This document shows, one piece after another, positions 36,835 through 46,210 of a DNA stretch of 64,000 nucleotides. Source of the stretch: JAPOQD01 sp964620555 (GTDB taxonomy: Bacteria > Pseudomonadota > Gammaproteobacteria > Pseudomonadales > Halieaceae); the NCBI GenBank assembly GCA_964620555.1, contig CAZUGZ010000001.1:44285-108284 (forward strand). The letters run 5' to 3'. The notes under the pieces were generated by a model. That model did no database searches and had not been told where the DNA came from. It saw only the letters and a program-made list of their open reading frames with translations. The position numbers and the translations under genes are program-made. Position 1 is the stretch's first letter; the number at the start of each line of letters is the position of its first letter.

Positions 36835-38403
36835 TCATTGATTGCTGGTGGAGGCTGCTCTGGCGGTTTCGCGATCTCGCAAGACCTTCCGGTGCACCTT
36901 GCCCGCCGGCGTTCTGGGAAGTTCCTTCACAAATTCAACGAGGCGGGGGTATTCGTGCTGTGCCAGGCGATCCCTGGTAAAACTCTGCAGTTCCTCGATA
37001 TATTGGTGACTGGCATCACGATTGCTGACCACGAAAGCCTTGACCACCTGGCCTCGCGTTTCGTCCGGTACGCCGATCACGGCCACTTCCAGCACGTCGT
37101 CATGCTTCAACATCGTGTTCTCGATCTCTACTGCGCTCATGGTCCAGCCGGCGGAAACGATGACATCGTCCGCACGTCCGCAGTGATACAGGTAACCATC
37201 TTCATCGACTCGAGCGAGATCCCTGGTAGTCCGCCAGTGGCCGTCCTTCCACAGCATCAGTTCTCCCACCTCGCCGGGCGCTGTGGGGCTGCCGTCAGCG
37301 CGCTGTACCTCCAGTTTCAGACCTGGAATCGGCTTGCCCAGTGAACTCGGCTTCACTTGGAAATCTGCCGCCCCGGGGTAATTGACCAGGACGACGCCGA
37401 TTTCCGTGGTCCCGTACATGCTGCAGGCCGGTACTTTGAATATCTGATCGATAAACTCCAACGTGGCCGGATCACAGGGTTCGCCAGTGAAAGAGAGTTT
37501 TTCCAGGGAGAACCTGAAGTTCTCCCCCTGGTCGGAATTCTTCATCATCCTGTAGTGCGTGGCCGCGGCTGACATATTGGTGATCCCGTAGTCCTGCAGG
37601 GCTTTCATCAGTCGTACCGCATCAAACTTCCCGGAAAATGTACCGGTCGTTACTCCCAGTGCAAGTGGACCCAGGGTTCCGTGCCACAGTCCGTGGCCCC
37701 AGGCGGGTGAGGAGGGACAAAAGTACTGGTCCCCCGGTCGAATGCCGGTGCCATACAGCGCGGCAAACATCAGCGTTACCAGCGAGCGGTGGGTATGCCG
37801 TACCGCCTCGGGCAGTTCACGGGTAGTGCCGGAGGTGTACTGGAATACGGCCATATCACTGGAATGTGTCTTTGGCTCGTAGCTGTCCGGATAGCTTTGC
37901 ATCTGCGCAAGCAGACCCTCGTCCGCAACGGCCACCTCCAGTCCATCCACTCGATGGGCGATGTCGGCCTTCGCGGCATTGGTCACCAGCAGGCTGGGCT
38001 TGCAGTCGTCTACGCGCAGCCGCAAGCCATCCAGGCCGAACAGCGTAAAGAGGGGCACACTGACTGCGCGGGTCTGCATCGCGCCGAACAGGCAGACATA
38101 GAACTCCAGCGACGGCTCCAGCATGAATGCTATGCGATCACCCGGCTCGATACCTCGATCGTCCAACCAGTGGGCAAAGCGCGCTGATTCGGCAGCGATT
38201 TGATCGAAGCTCAGGAATTCATCCCGGCCGTCAGCATGCGCGATGCGCACTGCCGTCCGACCGGAACCGTCCGCATGGCGTTTTATACACTCACTCGCAA
38301 TGTTGAAGCGGTCGCGGTCGCCATCGAACAGCTTCCAGAGTGCCGACGAGTTGGCGTGGGCCTGGGCGTCTGCATAGGAAGTGTAGTCAGTCAGCTTGCT
38401 CAT
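36835..38403 (-). CDS. Acyl-CoA synthetase (AMP-forming)
   Basis: Adenylating ligase of 522 residues. The phosphate loop is YTSGTTRELPEAVRHTH, unusual because the normal TTGxPKG lysine is replaced. SMYGTTEIG is motif A5, DLARVDEDGYLYHCGRADDV the hinge region, and PRTPAGKVHRKVLRD the C-terminal motif with the catalytic Lys. It would activate a carboxylic acid to its CoA ester, the entry step of the pathway. It leads the minus-strand operon with the dehydratase and CaiB gene and is divergent from the cupin gene across a 353-bp regulatory region. Confidence 0.88.
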   Translation of the reverse strand: MSKLTDYTSYADAQAHANSSALWKLFDGDRDRFNIASECIKRHADGSGRTAVRIAHADGRDEFLSFDQIAAESARFAHWLDDRGIEPGDRIAFMLEPSLEFYVCLFGAMQTRAVSVPLFTLFGLDGLRLRVDDCKPSLLVTNAAKADIAHRVDGLEVAVADEGLLAQMQSYPDSYEPKTHSSDMAVFQYTSGTTRELPEAVRHTHRSLVTLMFAALYGTGIRPGDQYFCPSSPAWGHGLWHGTLGPLALGVTTGTFSGKFDAVRLMKALQDYGITNMSAAATHYRMMKNSDQGENFRFSLEKLSFTGEPCDPATLEFIDQIFKVPACSMYGTTEIGVVLVNYPGAADFQVKPSSLGKPIPGLKLEVQRADGSPTAPGEVGELMLWKDGHWRTTRDLARVDEDGYLYHCGRADDVIVSAGWTMSAVEIENTMLKHDDVLEVAVIGVPDETRGQVVKAFVVSNRDASHQYIEELQSFTRDRLAQHEYPRLVEFVKELPRTPAGKVHRKVLRDRETARAASTSNQ

Positions 38404-38574
38404 TGAATCAGTCGTTCGCCTTCCCTGGCACGATGGGTTATGGAACCGGAATAAAACTGACGGGTCTCTGTCGCCGCAGTGTTTTCGACGGCCCCGAATG
38501 GGAGTAAGGTACGTGTTATTCGTTAGATTAACCCCATTCGCAGCAGATTACTCAGGGTATTTTGACGCCATTGC

Positions 38575-38589
38575 ATAGCAGTATCCTAT
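38575..38589 (+). promoter_or_regulatory. Predicted LysR box 1
   Basis: ATAGCAGTATCCTAT, with outer ATA/TAT arms and T-N11-A (T76, A88 of 385xx), followed by GG. It ends 18 bp before TCTTTGACCCC, which contains the -35 element of the cupin operon promoter. The same box type recurs at 43569, 52271 and 52364. Confidence 0.5.
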
Positions 38590-38610
38590 GGATGCCCTAA
38601 CCTTTAGTCT

Positions 38611-38639
38611 TTGACCCCATGTCACACACCTTGAATAAT
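38611..38639 (+). promoter_or_regulatory. Sigma-70-like promoter of cupin-P450-ferredoxin-Rieske operon
   Basis: TTGACC, 17-bp spacer, AATAAT. The preceding TCTTTGACCCC matches exactly the sequence at 52398-52408 upstream of the FAD gene. Confidence 0.55.
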
Positions 38640-38756
38640 ACCAGTGGGTATATGTCACGAAAGATGATGAGGCAATCGGTGATGAGCCACGGAATTGTCC
38701 TGCCGGGGATCGGGTTTCCCCGGGACGACAGCGCCAAAAAAACGACGAGATATTGA

Positions 38757-39359
38757 ATGGCTGATAAAATTCCTACAGCGGAAGAGATGGAGCAACGTAT
38801 CGTTCGTTTCCGGCCTGACCAGGTGAACTTCCACTCCCAGCACAGTGAGCATTCGGGTATACCCACTGAGGTCTTCGACCGGTTCTCACCGAATACCGTG
38901 TATCCCCTGTTGATTCCGGAGGGCTTCCAGGGCAGGCAGGAAGGTGCGATGTTGACTGGCCCGGCAGGCCTCGTGGTCGACCTGACGGTTTGTCCGCCGG
39001 GAACGGGCCCCGCATTACACCGGCACACAACCATCGAAAACTTCCTCTGTCTCAGCGGCGAGTTCGAGATCGTATGGGGTGAGCGGGGGGAGGAAAAGAC
39101 CTCTATCCGTCAATTCGATTTTGTATCCGTTCCACCCGGTGTGTTCAGAACATTCAGGAATGTGTCTGATGAACCTGCGTGGCTATTGGTGCTGATTCAG
39201 ATAACCACGGAAGAACAGCGTGATGATGTCGATTTGGGACGGGTCCTGGCCGACCAGTTGGCGTCTGAATACGGTGAGGATATGGTCGGCAAACTGGAGG
39301 AGATCGGATTCAGGTTCGAGTCTTCCGATGTGTCGGATAGTCAGTCCCGGATAAAATAA
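38757..39359 (+). CDS. Cupin domain protein
   Basis: Product of 200 residues with a cupin fold. PPGTGPALHRHTTIENFLCLSGEFEIVWG carries motif 1 in part (HxH, then Glu) and FVSVPPGVFRTFRNVS motif 2. One of the usual metal His residues of motif 2 is Phe/Arg, so metal binding is uncertain. It could be a dioxygenase-like, isomerase or binding protein. It is the first gene of the operon with P450, ferredoxin and Rieske oxygenase, 34 bp before the P450. Confidence 0.78.
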   Translation: MADKIPTAEEMEQRIVRFRPDQVNFHSQHSEHSGIPTEVFDRFSPNTVYPLLIPEGFQGRQEGAMLTGPAGLVVDLTVCPPGTGPALHRHTTIENFLCLSGEFEIVWGERGEEKTSIRQFDFVSVPPGVFRTFRNVSDEPAWLLVLIQITTEEQRDDVDLGRVLADQLASEYGEDMVGKLEEIGFRFESSDVSDSQSRIK

Positions 39360-39393
39360 GAAACAGGATTCCCATTATACAAGGTGAAGACGA

Positions 39394-40611
39394 ATGAACA
39401 GTAAAGTGTATGATCAGGTGCTGGATTTCCCGGTCGAACGCACCAGTCCTTTTTCCATGCCGGAGATCTATGAGACCTTGCAGAAAGAACAGCCCTTCTG
39501 CAGGGTGCGCAACCGTATAGATGGAACTGAGCCCTGGTTGATAACCAGGTATGAGGATTGTCGTGAAGTACTCATAAACCCGGCGGTCAGTGCAGACCCC
39601 ACCGTGGAGGGCTACCCGCAGTTGAGCGCGGGCCACGCGGCGACAGCCAGGCGAGCAGGAGATTTCGTCTACATGGATGATCCTGAGCACGCCAGGTTCC
39701 GTGGCTATATCGCGGGAGAATTTCTGGTCAGGGAACTGTCGGCCCTCAAGCCTGACATCGAGTGGATCATCGACCATCTCGCCGATCAGATGCTGGAAAA
39801 GGGCTCGCCCCTGGACCTGGTGAGCGAGTTCGCACTTGCCGTACCTTCAATGGTGATCTGCAAGATACTGGGTGTGAGCTACGAGAATCATGAGCTGTTT
39901 CAGACGACGGCACAGACCCGCCTCAAAATAGACAATACGGTTGAAGATACGGTTGATTCATTGGAAAGGTTGTTCGCCTATCTAAAGCAGATCGTGAGTG
40001 AAAAGGAACGCACACCGACCGACGACCTGTTGAGCCGGCTGGCGGCGCGCATCGATACCGGGGAGGTTAGCTACGAGGAAGTTGTGAATATCTCGCGCCT
40101 GCTGATCTCTGCCGGTCACGAGACCACAGCCAACTTGATATCCCTTGGTACGGTGCTGCTGATAAACCACCCGGATCAATTTTCCGCGCTGATGAAAAAC
40201 CCGGAATTGGCTCCCCAGGCGACAGAGGAGATTTTGCGCTATACCTCGATAGTACACGCCAGTCCTCGCCGGACCGCGCTGGAGGATATTGAAGTCAACG
40301 GACACCGGATCAGGAAAGGAGAGGGTATCGTACCGTTGACTGCGGTTGCCAACCGGGATCCCAGTGTCTTTGAAGAACCCAACAGGTTCAATATTCACAG
40401 GACGGAAGCGAAGCGTCACCTGGCCTTCAACTATGGCCCTCACTTCTGTCTGGGGGCGAATCTGGCGCGACTTGAAATGCAAATTGTCATGCAGCGTTTT
40501 TATCCCCGCTTCAGGAATCTGGAGTTCGCGGTTCCCTACGACGAGATAGATTTCAAATTGGATTCTTTCATGTTGGGTGCTCACTCACTGCCGGTGAAAT
40601 GGGAGGAGTAG
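39394..40611 (+). CDS. Cytochrome P450
   Basis: Soluble bacterial P450 of 405 residues. The I-helix oxygen-binding motif is AGHETTANLI, the ExxR motif lies in EEILRYTS, and the haem Cys sits in FNYGPHFCLGANLAR. The ferredoxin gene begins 4 bp after the stop and is the likely electron donor. It would hydroxylate an unactivated carbon, for example a terminal methyl, ahead of the alcohol/aldehyde dehydrogenases in locus B. The subfamily cannot be named from sequence here. Confidence 0.95.
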   Translation: MNSKVYDQVLDFPVERTSPFSMPEIYETLQKEQPFCRVRNRIDGTEPWLITRYEDCREVLINPAVSADPTVEGYPQLSAGHAATARRAGDFVYMDDPEHARFRGYIAGEFLVRELSALKPDIEWIIDHLADQMLEKGSPLDLVSEFALAVPSMVICKILGVSYENHELFQTTAQTRLKIDNTVEDTVDSLERLFAYLKQIVSEKERTPTDDLLSRLAARIDTGEVSYEEVVNISRLLISAGHETTANLISLGTVLLINHPDQFSALMKNPELAPQATEEILRYTSIVHASPRRTALEDIEVNGHRIRKGEGIVPLTAVANRDPSVFEEPNRFNIHRTEAKRHLAFNYGPHFCLGANLARLEMQIVMQRFYPRFRNLEFAVPYDEIDFKLDSFMLGAHSLPVKWEE

Positions 40612-40615
40612 CGCA

Positions 40616-40864
40616 ATGGGCAGAGTCAGGATCGTTATCGACAAGAGCCGTTGTCAGGGGACGGGGGTTTGCGTCCTCAGATCTCCCGGGATATTTGACC
40701 AATCGAGCACCGATGGCAAGGTGTTTGTGATCGAAAACGCAAACCTTGGTGAGAATATTGAAGAGATTCGGGAGGCGGTATTCGACTGCCCGTCTCAGGC
40801 GTTGTCACTCGTGGAGGGCAATGGAGAAGAACGAAAAAGTATATCCGGAGATAGAGATGGTTAA
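40616..40864 (+). CDS. P450-type [3Fe-4S] ferredoxin
   Basis: Small ferredoxin of 82 residues with Cys13, Cys19 and Cys58 (RCQGTGVCVL ... VFDCPSQAL), the three-cysteine pattern of [3Fe-4S] ferredoxins that serve CYPs. A tail after SLVEGNG seems extra. It is coupled to the P450 (4-bp gap) and its last 8 bp overlap the Rieske oxygenase start, so it may feed both enzymes. No ferredoxin reductase is present in the window. Confidence 0.9.
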   Translation: MGRVRIVIDKSRCQGTGVCVLRSPGIFDQSSTDGKVFVIENANLGENIEEIREAVFDCPSQALSLVEGNGEERKSISGDRDG

Positions 40865-42269
40865 ACTGTCAGAAATTCAGCAAGGTGAAGGTAACGAGAT
40901 TGCCCCGCTTTACGACGATGTCATAGCCAGTGACACAGTACCTGCGCCTGAAAGTCTGCTGCAGCGCGGGAACTACCTGCCACAGAAAACACAGATCCCC
41001 TTCGACAGGTACCTGGACCCCGAGTACGCGAGGCTCGAGCAAGAGCACGTCTGGAAAAAGTCCTGGCAGTTTGCCTGCCGTGAAGAAGAGATTCCCAAGG
41101 CAGGCGACTGTATGCCGTACGATGTTGGCCCATTGTCTTTTATCATCGTCAGGACAGGAGACAGCAGTTTTGGGGCTTACTACAACAGCTGTTCACACAG
41201 GGGAACGCGCCTGGTGCACAGGAAGTCACACGTTTCGGAAATCAGGTGTCGATTTCATGGATGGTGTTGGTCCCTCGATGGGAAAGTCAAGGATATCCCG
41301 GGCCAATGGGATTTCGAACAATATGACCTGGAGAATTTGCATCTCGCTTCTGTTTCCATTGACAGTTGGGGGGGCTGCCTGTTTATCAACCCGGATCCGG
41401 ATTGTGGACCGCTGAGCGACGCAATGGGAATTATCCCGGAGCATTTTGCCCATGTGGGAATGGAGAATCGCTTCACTTTCCGGTATTTCAGAAAGAAGCT
41501 ACGCTGCAACTGGAAGGTGCTCTGGGAAGGATTCCTCGAGGCATACCATGTCATGCAAACCCATGCCCAGGGCGCGGAGTATCTCGGAGACATCAATTCA
41601 AGGTACGACATTTTTGACGATGGAACGACAAAGATCGGTCGTTTCATGGCTGCCATGGGGGTGCCCAGCCCCATCACCGGTACGGTCAGCAGGCGCGAGT
41701 CGGCGATCATGGTCATGGAGCAACTTTTTTCCACCGTTGACAATATGGATCAGGAAATTCCGGACTATTCGGAGGTAGAGGACTTTGGCCGCAAGGATGT
41801 CGCGGCCTGGAAGCGCGAATTCTACAAATCCACCTATGGCGTTGATCTGTCCCATTTCTCCGATGCCGAGATGCTCGATGGCATCCAGTACGACATGTTT
41901 CCCAACTTCGCTCCATGGCTGGGCGAGGGTTTTGCGGTCATGTATCAATTCTTGCCATATGGTACCGATCCCAACGAATCCGTGTTCTGCGTGAGAATGA
42001 CGATGCCCGTTCCCGAGGGGCAACCCCGGCCACCCGCGGCAGAGCCGGTGGAAATGGATTTCGACACCGAATTTTCTGAGTTTCCGGAATGGGGGGCCAT
42101 GAATGAGGTATATGCCCAGGACGTGGCTACCTTGCCGATGGTACAGCGCGGCATGAGGTCCGCGCATCAGAATCGCGCTCACACGAACCTTGGAATCTAC
42201 CAGGAGCAGCGCTGTGCCATGCTGCATGAGTTTATCGAGGAGAAAATAAGGGAGGGCAGCGGCACATAG
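40857..42269 (+). CDS. Rieske aromatic-ring-hydroxylating-type oxygenase, alpha subunit (locus B copy)
   Basis: Product of 470 residues, paralogous over its whole length to the locus A enzyme. The Rieske cluster is C112-x-H114, 16 residues, C131-x2-H134 (CSHRGT ... CRFHGW). The iron site lies in FLEAYHVMQTHAQG. Start 40857 is chosen over 40821 because the resulting N-terminus aligns with the paralogue and GGAG precedes it. It overlaps the ferredoxin by 8 bp and ends 1 bp before the convergent racemase. No beta subunit is encoded; a homotrimer is expected. Confidence 0.93.
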   Translation: MVKLSEIQQGEGNEIAPLYDDVIASDTVPAPESLLQRGNYLPQKTQIPFDRYLDPEYARLEQEHVWKKSWQFACREEEIPKAGDCMPYDVGPLSFIIVRTGDSSFGAYYNSCSHRGTRLVHRKSHVSEIRCRFHGWCWSLDGKVKDIPGQWDFEQYDLENLHLASVSIDSWGGCLFINPDPDCGPLSDAMGIIPEHFAHVGMENRFTFRYFRKKLRCNWKVLWEGFLEAYHVMQTHAQGAEYLGDINSRYDIFDDGTTKIGRFMAAMGVPSPITGTVSRRESAIMVMEQLFSTVDNMDQEIPDYSEVEDFGRKDVAAWKREFYKSTYGVDLSHFSDAEMLDGIQYDMFPNFAPWLGEGFAVMYQFLPYGTDPNESVFCVRMTMPVPEGQPRPPAAEPVEMDFDTEFSEFPEWGAMNEVYAQDVATLPMVQRGMRSAHQNRAHTNLGIYQEQRCAMLHEFIEEKIREGSGT

Positions 42270-42270
42270 C

Positions 42271-43413
42271 CTACTGCCGCTGCCGTGCAGCCCCGGAATC
42301 CAGCAAAGACGCAATGGCGGCACTGTCAAGTCCAATTTGAGCCAATACCTCTCTGGTGTGCTCACCAGCCGGAACCGCAGGCAGATTCACCTCACTCCCG
42401 GTTCGTGAAAATCTGGGTGCGGGAGCCGGCTGTTCGACACCGTCGATAGCAACGAAATTCTCACGAGCCCGATTATGGGGATGGCTGGCAGCCTCGCTCA
42501 TGCGGAGCACCGGTGCGAAGCAGACACCCTTGTCCTCGAGAAGGGCACACCACTCATCGCGGGTCTTTGTGCGAAACAGGTCCCGCAATTTGCTCTGATA
42601 GACCGGCCAGTTTTCCCGATCTGCCTGATCGTAGTCAGAGACTGGAAGGTTGAGTTCAGACAGTAGCCGTTGGAAGAACTTAGGCTCGGTGGGAGCGATG
42701 CTGACGAACTCGTCGTCCTTTGTCGGATACACGCTATAGAAATGGCTTCCCCCATCGAGTCGATTACTGGCCCGTTCCTCGACGACGCTGCCGGCAGCCA
42801 GCATGCCGTAGAAGGCGGTCATGAGCGATGCGGCGCCGTCGACAATAGCGGCATCGACCACCTGGCCCCGGCCCGAACGCCGTGACTCGATATGGGCCGA
42901 GAGTACGCCGACGGCGAGATACATGGCGCCTCCCCCAAAGTCCCCTACCATGACCAGGGGCGGGACCGGCTGCTCTTTGGTGCCAATGGCATGCAGCGCA
43001 CCGGTCAAGGCGATGTAGTTGAGGTCGTGGCCGGGCGCGTTTGCCAGGGGCCCTGTCTGTCCCCAACCCGTCATGCGGCCATAGACTACCCGGGGATTGC
43101 GACTCAGAACCTCGTCTGGCCCAAGACCCAGGCGCTCCATTACACCAGGCCGGTAGCACTCAATGACGATGTCCGCCCGTTCACAGAGGCTCATGGCAAC
43201 GTCTGCGCCTGCGGGACTCTTCAAATCCAGGGCGATACTCTTTCGACCGCGCAACATCGGATTGTACCTCGGCTCCAGTGGGTCTTTTCCCACCATGTCG
43301 GTCCGCTCTATGCGAATGATTTCTGCTCCCATGTCGGCAAGAAGCATGCAGCAAAAAGAGCCTGGTCCGATGCCGGCGAATTCAACAACCTGTAATCCGG
43401 TAAGCGTTCCCAT
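42271..43413 (-). CDS. Alpha-methylacyl-CoA racemase
   Basis: CaiB/BaiF-fold racemase of 380 residues. VVEFAGIGPGSFCCMLLADM and MGAEIIRIER match AMACR/MCR. The catalytic pair is His129 (GHDLNYIALTG) and Asp158 (VGDFGGG), at the positions known for mycobacterial MCR. It interconverts (2R)- and (2S)-methylacyl-CoA so that side-chain beta-oxidation of branched or steroid acids can proceed. ATG at 43413 is preferred over TTG at 43419. Its presence argues for a substrate with an alpha-methyl branch. Confidence 0.92.
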   Translation of the reverse strand: MGTLTGLQVVEFAGIGPGSFCCMLLADMGAEIIRIERTDMVGKDPLEPRYNPMLRGRKSIALDLKSPAGADVAMSLCERADIVIECYRPGVMERLGLGPDEVLSRNPRVVYGRMTGWGQTGPLANAPGHDLNYIALTGALHAIGTKEQPVPPLVMVGDFGGGAMYLAVGVLSAHIESRRSGRGQVVDAAIVDGAASLMTAFYGMLAAGSVVEERASNRLDGGSHFYSVYPTKDDEFVSIAPTEPKFFQRLLSELNLPVSDYDQADRENWPVYQSKLRDLFRTKTRDEWCALLEDKGVCFAPVLRMSEAASHPHNRARENFVAIDGVEQPAPAPRFSRTGSEVNLPAVPAGEHTREVLAQIGLDSAAIASLLDSGAARQRQ

Positions 43414-43723
43414 TATCAATATTCCGAGACATCTTCAGTCGCCCGAATGCCCCATTGATGTCATTGTGTGCAGGACTCGGGAAATGTGTTGGTACGGGTC
43501 CCGGCCATCATAGGGCGGATTGGGCGAGAATGCTCCTGAATATACCAATATAAAAAATGGGTGATATTATCCGTTCTTCCTATGGATGACATCGATGAGT
43601 CCATGATTCAGGTTTTTGCGGTATTCGCGTGACATTGCCCGAGATTCGATTATCATTGATCCACATCCTTACACATTTCCGACAAATGTATCGCAAACAT
43701 GGCGCTAATCAGTGGATTCCCCT
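43414..43723. promoter_or_regulatory. Divergent regulatory region, racemase / RND transporter
   Basis: No gene is visible in these 310 bp. It contains the dyad ATCCGTTCTTCCTAT (43569-43583). Read on the minus strand, CCATAGG is followed after exactly 20 bp by ATTTTTT (43558-43552). The same CCATAGG-N20-ATTTTTT arrangement occurs upstream of the amidohydrolase operon at 52287-52254. Confidence 0.5.
43569..43583 (+). promoter_or_regulatory. Predicted LysR box 2
   Basis: ATCCGTTCTTCCTAT keeps T-N11-A and the right half TCCTAT followed by GG; the left arm is ATC instead of ATA. It lies between the racemase (-) and RND transporter (+) genes. Confidence 0.42.
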
Positions 43724-46210
43724 ATGAAGCAAAATAAATTTATAGATCGCATTGATCAACTGTTCGCGGCAATTGCCGACTGGAGTGTCAGTCACCGGCT
43801 GTGGGTTGTTCTGTTTGCGGCCCTGATGTTGGTTGCAGGCTTGTATTTTTCCTCGAAGGTCCGGTTTGACGGCAGCCTCGAGGGCTTTTTCGAAAAGTCC
43901 GACCCGGTTTATCACTCTTATCTCGAATACCTGGACGAATTTCTCTCCGACGAAGTTACCTACATCCTGTACAGGGTACCGGAATCCGAGCACGGACCCT
44001 TTGATATCGGAGCCATGCGCACCATTGGCAATCTGACCCGGGCGCTGGAAGATGAAGTGCCTTTTGTACGCGAGGCGACCAGCCTGGTCAACGTGGAATT
44101 CATGTTTGCCGAGGGGGACGAATTGATCGTCGATGAACTGATGATCAACTTTCCGGAAAGCCAGGAGAAGCTCCTGGAAATAAAAGACAAGGTCATGAGC
44201 AAGCCGGTCTATGTCGATTACCTGATCAACCGGACAGGTGAATATGCGGCCATCTTTCTCGAGATGAGTGCCGCCAGCCCCGACCCGCTGGAGGAAATTA
44301 TCCACGACCCCGAAAAGGGGGAGATTCTCGACAACCTCTATCCACAGGCCAGTGATATCAAGGTGCGGGAAATCATGGCCCGCCCCGAGTTTGCCGATTC
44401 AGGTATCGAGTTCTTCCTCACCGGTGACCCACCGATGAACGCCACCTACAACTACATGTATATGGAGGACAGTACCAGGATCAGCCTGTATACCCTGATT
44501 ATTATTGCCGCTATTTCCTTTTTGCTGCTGCGAACCAGCCTGGTGGGGCTGTTGGCTCCCATTTCCGTGGTAGTGCTGAGTGTGATTCTGATGATGGGCG
44601 TGATCGGTATGATGGGCTGGACAGTGGGTCTGTTCATTACCATGGCGCCCTCGCTGGTATGCGCCATCGGCGTGGCTCAGGCGGTTCATATTCTTCAGGA
44701 ATACCATCGCTCCAAGGCCGAGCAGGGAGACAAGGGCGTCGCGGTACACCAGGCGATCAGAAAGGTCGGCGGCCCCTGTATGCTGGCGGCGCTCACTACG
44801 GCCGCAGGATTTTTGGTCATGTCGATTTCGGAGCTGCGGGGGCTGGCCGAGTTCGGGGTCTATTCCGCGGTGGGGGTGCTATTCACCTTTGTTTTATCGA
44901 TTACCTTGATGGTCGTTTTTCTGGCCAGCGGCAAAGGGAAGTCGAATTTGGTGGCAGCGGAAGCTACTGCAGGGGCTACGTCCAGGACGTCGATGAAAGG
45001 GGTCAATCCCCTGGTGCGGCATATCGTGGAAGGTGCGATTCAACTCAATTTCCGTCACCCCAAGCTGATTCTGTTTTCTTTTGGCGCCGTGTTTCTCTGG
45101 GCGTTCATGGGTTTAACGAAACTCAGTATCGATTTCAATTTTCTCGACGAATTCAAGGATCATGTGCAATGGAAAAAAGACACTCTGCTGGCCGATGAGG
45201 TCATGGGTGGCATTCTGGGCGTCTCCTATATCATCGAAACCGACGAGGCAGGTGGCGTTACCGACGTCGAATTATTGAAATCCCTGGACGAGATGCAGCA
45301 GCATGCCGAATCGCTGCCCCTGGTGAAAAAGACCTTTTCCATCGTCGACTTCATCAAGGACCTGAACCGCACTTTTCACAATGACGACCCGGCGTACTAC
45401 CGTGTTCCCGATGATCAGGAACTGGTCTCCCAGTTGCTGCTGGTCTACGAAATGTCCGGTGGTGATGAACTCTACGAGCAGGTGAATATGGATTTCAATC
45501 GTACGGTTCTCGATATGCGGGTGGTCATGTGTGACACTTCCGAGATGCGGGCGATTATGGACAGCATCAATGGTTTCGTTGACGACAACCCGGTCATTGG
45601 CGCAGAGGTTCGGCCCACAGGTATCGGCTTGCTGTGGGTTCGGATCGCCGAATACATCTCCGCTACGCAGATCACCGCCTACAGCCTGATTTTTCTGATG
45701 ATTGCAGCCGTCATGTGCCTGGCCTATGGCTCTCTGAAAGTGGGTCTGCTGAGTATGATCCCCAATGTTGCGCCGGTGATGATAACCATGGGTGGCATGG
45801 GGTGGTTCGGGATTCACCTGGATTACATGAAGTTGATGTTGGCAACCATCGCTATCGGTATTGCGGTGGACGACACCATTCACCTGGTGACGCGATACCG
45901 TTCATGGTATTTCAGGCTCGGGAATTATTCCGATGCGATGGTCTCAGCGCTGCGAGACGTTGGTCCCGCGCTCACCATCACGACGTTGATCCTGATTGGG
46001 GGATTTGCAGGTTATTTCTTTACCGACCTGGAAGTGTTGAGCATGTTTGGCATCTTGTTGGCTGCCACCATAGGTCTCGCGCTGCTTTGCGATCTGCTTT
46101 TGATGCCGGTGATTTTTAATGCACTAAAACCCTTCGGCCCCGAGACAGTTGGAGCTGAAACAGAAATCGGCGTTGCAAGCCGGCATTCCACCAGCCTGCA
46201 GCCGGGATAA
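43724..46210 (+). CDS. RND/MMPL family transporter (locus B copy)
   Basis: Inner-membrane protein of 828 residues with two RND repeats. TM1 is LWVVLFAALMLVAGLYF. The first bundle contains TMAPSLVCAIGVAQAVHIL and the second IAIGIAVDDTIHLVTRYRSW. Large periplasmic domains follow TM1 and TM7. It is the counterpart of the locus A transporter. ATG 43724 is preferred over GTG 43712. Its stop abuts the convergent TPP-enzyme stop. The MMPL/SSD-like class moves hydrophobic molecules; cargo here is probably the substrate, an intermediate or a membrane lipid. Confidence 0.92.
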   Translation: MKQNKFIDRIDQLFAAIADWSVSHRLWVVLFAALMLVAGLYFSSKVRFDGSLEGFFEKSDPVYHSYLEYLDEFLSDEVTYILYRVPESEHGPFDIGAMRTIGNLTRALEDEVPFVREATSLVNVEFMFAEGDELIVDELMINFPESQEKLLEIKDKVMSKPVYVDYLINRTGEYAAIFLEMSAASPDPLEEIIHDPEKGEILDNLYPQASDIKVREIMARPEFADSGIEFFLTGDPPMNATYNYMYMEDSTRISLYTLIIIAAISFLLLRTSLVGLLAPISVVVLSVILMMGVIGMMGWTVGLFITMAPSLVCAIGVAQAVHILQEYHRSKAEQGDKGVAVHQAIRKVGGPCMLAALTTAAGFLVMSISELRGLAEFGVYSAVGVLFTFVLSITLMVVFLASGKGKSNLVAAEATAGATSRTSMKGVNPLVRHIVEGAIQLNFRHPKLILFSFGAVFLWAFMGLTKLSIDFNFLDEFKDHVQWKKDTLLADEVMGGILGVSYIIETDEAGGVTDVELLKSLDEMQQHAESLPLVKKTFSIVDFIKDLNRTFHNDDPAYYRVPDDQELVSQLLLVYEMSGGDELYEQVNMDFNRTVLDMRVVMCDTSEMRAIMDSINGFVDDNPVIGAEVRPTGIGLLWVRIAEYISATQITAYSLIFLMIAAVMCLAYGSLKVGLLSMIPNVAPVMITMGGMGWFGIHLDYMKLMLATIAIGIAVDDTIHLVTRYRSWYFRLGNYSDAMVSALRDVGPALTITTLILIGGFAGYFFTDLEVLSMFGILLAATIGLALLCDLLLMPVIFNALKPFGPETVGAETEIGVASRHSTSLQPG

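Larger units (their letters stand above)
38404..38756. promoter_or_regulatory. Divergent regulatory region, acyl-CoA synthetase / cupin-P450 operon
   Basis: This 353-bp gap has no credible gene. It holds a T-N11-A dyad ATAGCAGTATCCTAT (38575-38589). A strong sigma-70-like promoter facing the cupin gene follows 21 bp downstream: TTGACC at 38611-38616, 17-bp spacer, AATAAT at 38634-38639. It is visibly richer in A+T than the flanking genes. Confidence 0.6.

Noticed and set aside
35443..37344. 633-codon plus-strand frame
   Set aside because: It is antisense to the dehydratase and acyl-CoA synthetase, which have clear motifs; its own translation has no recognisable domain.
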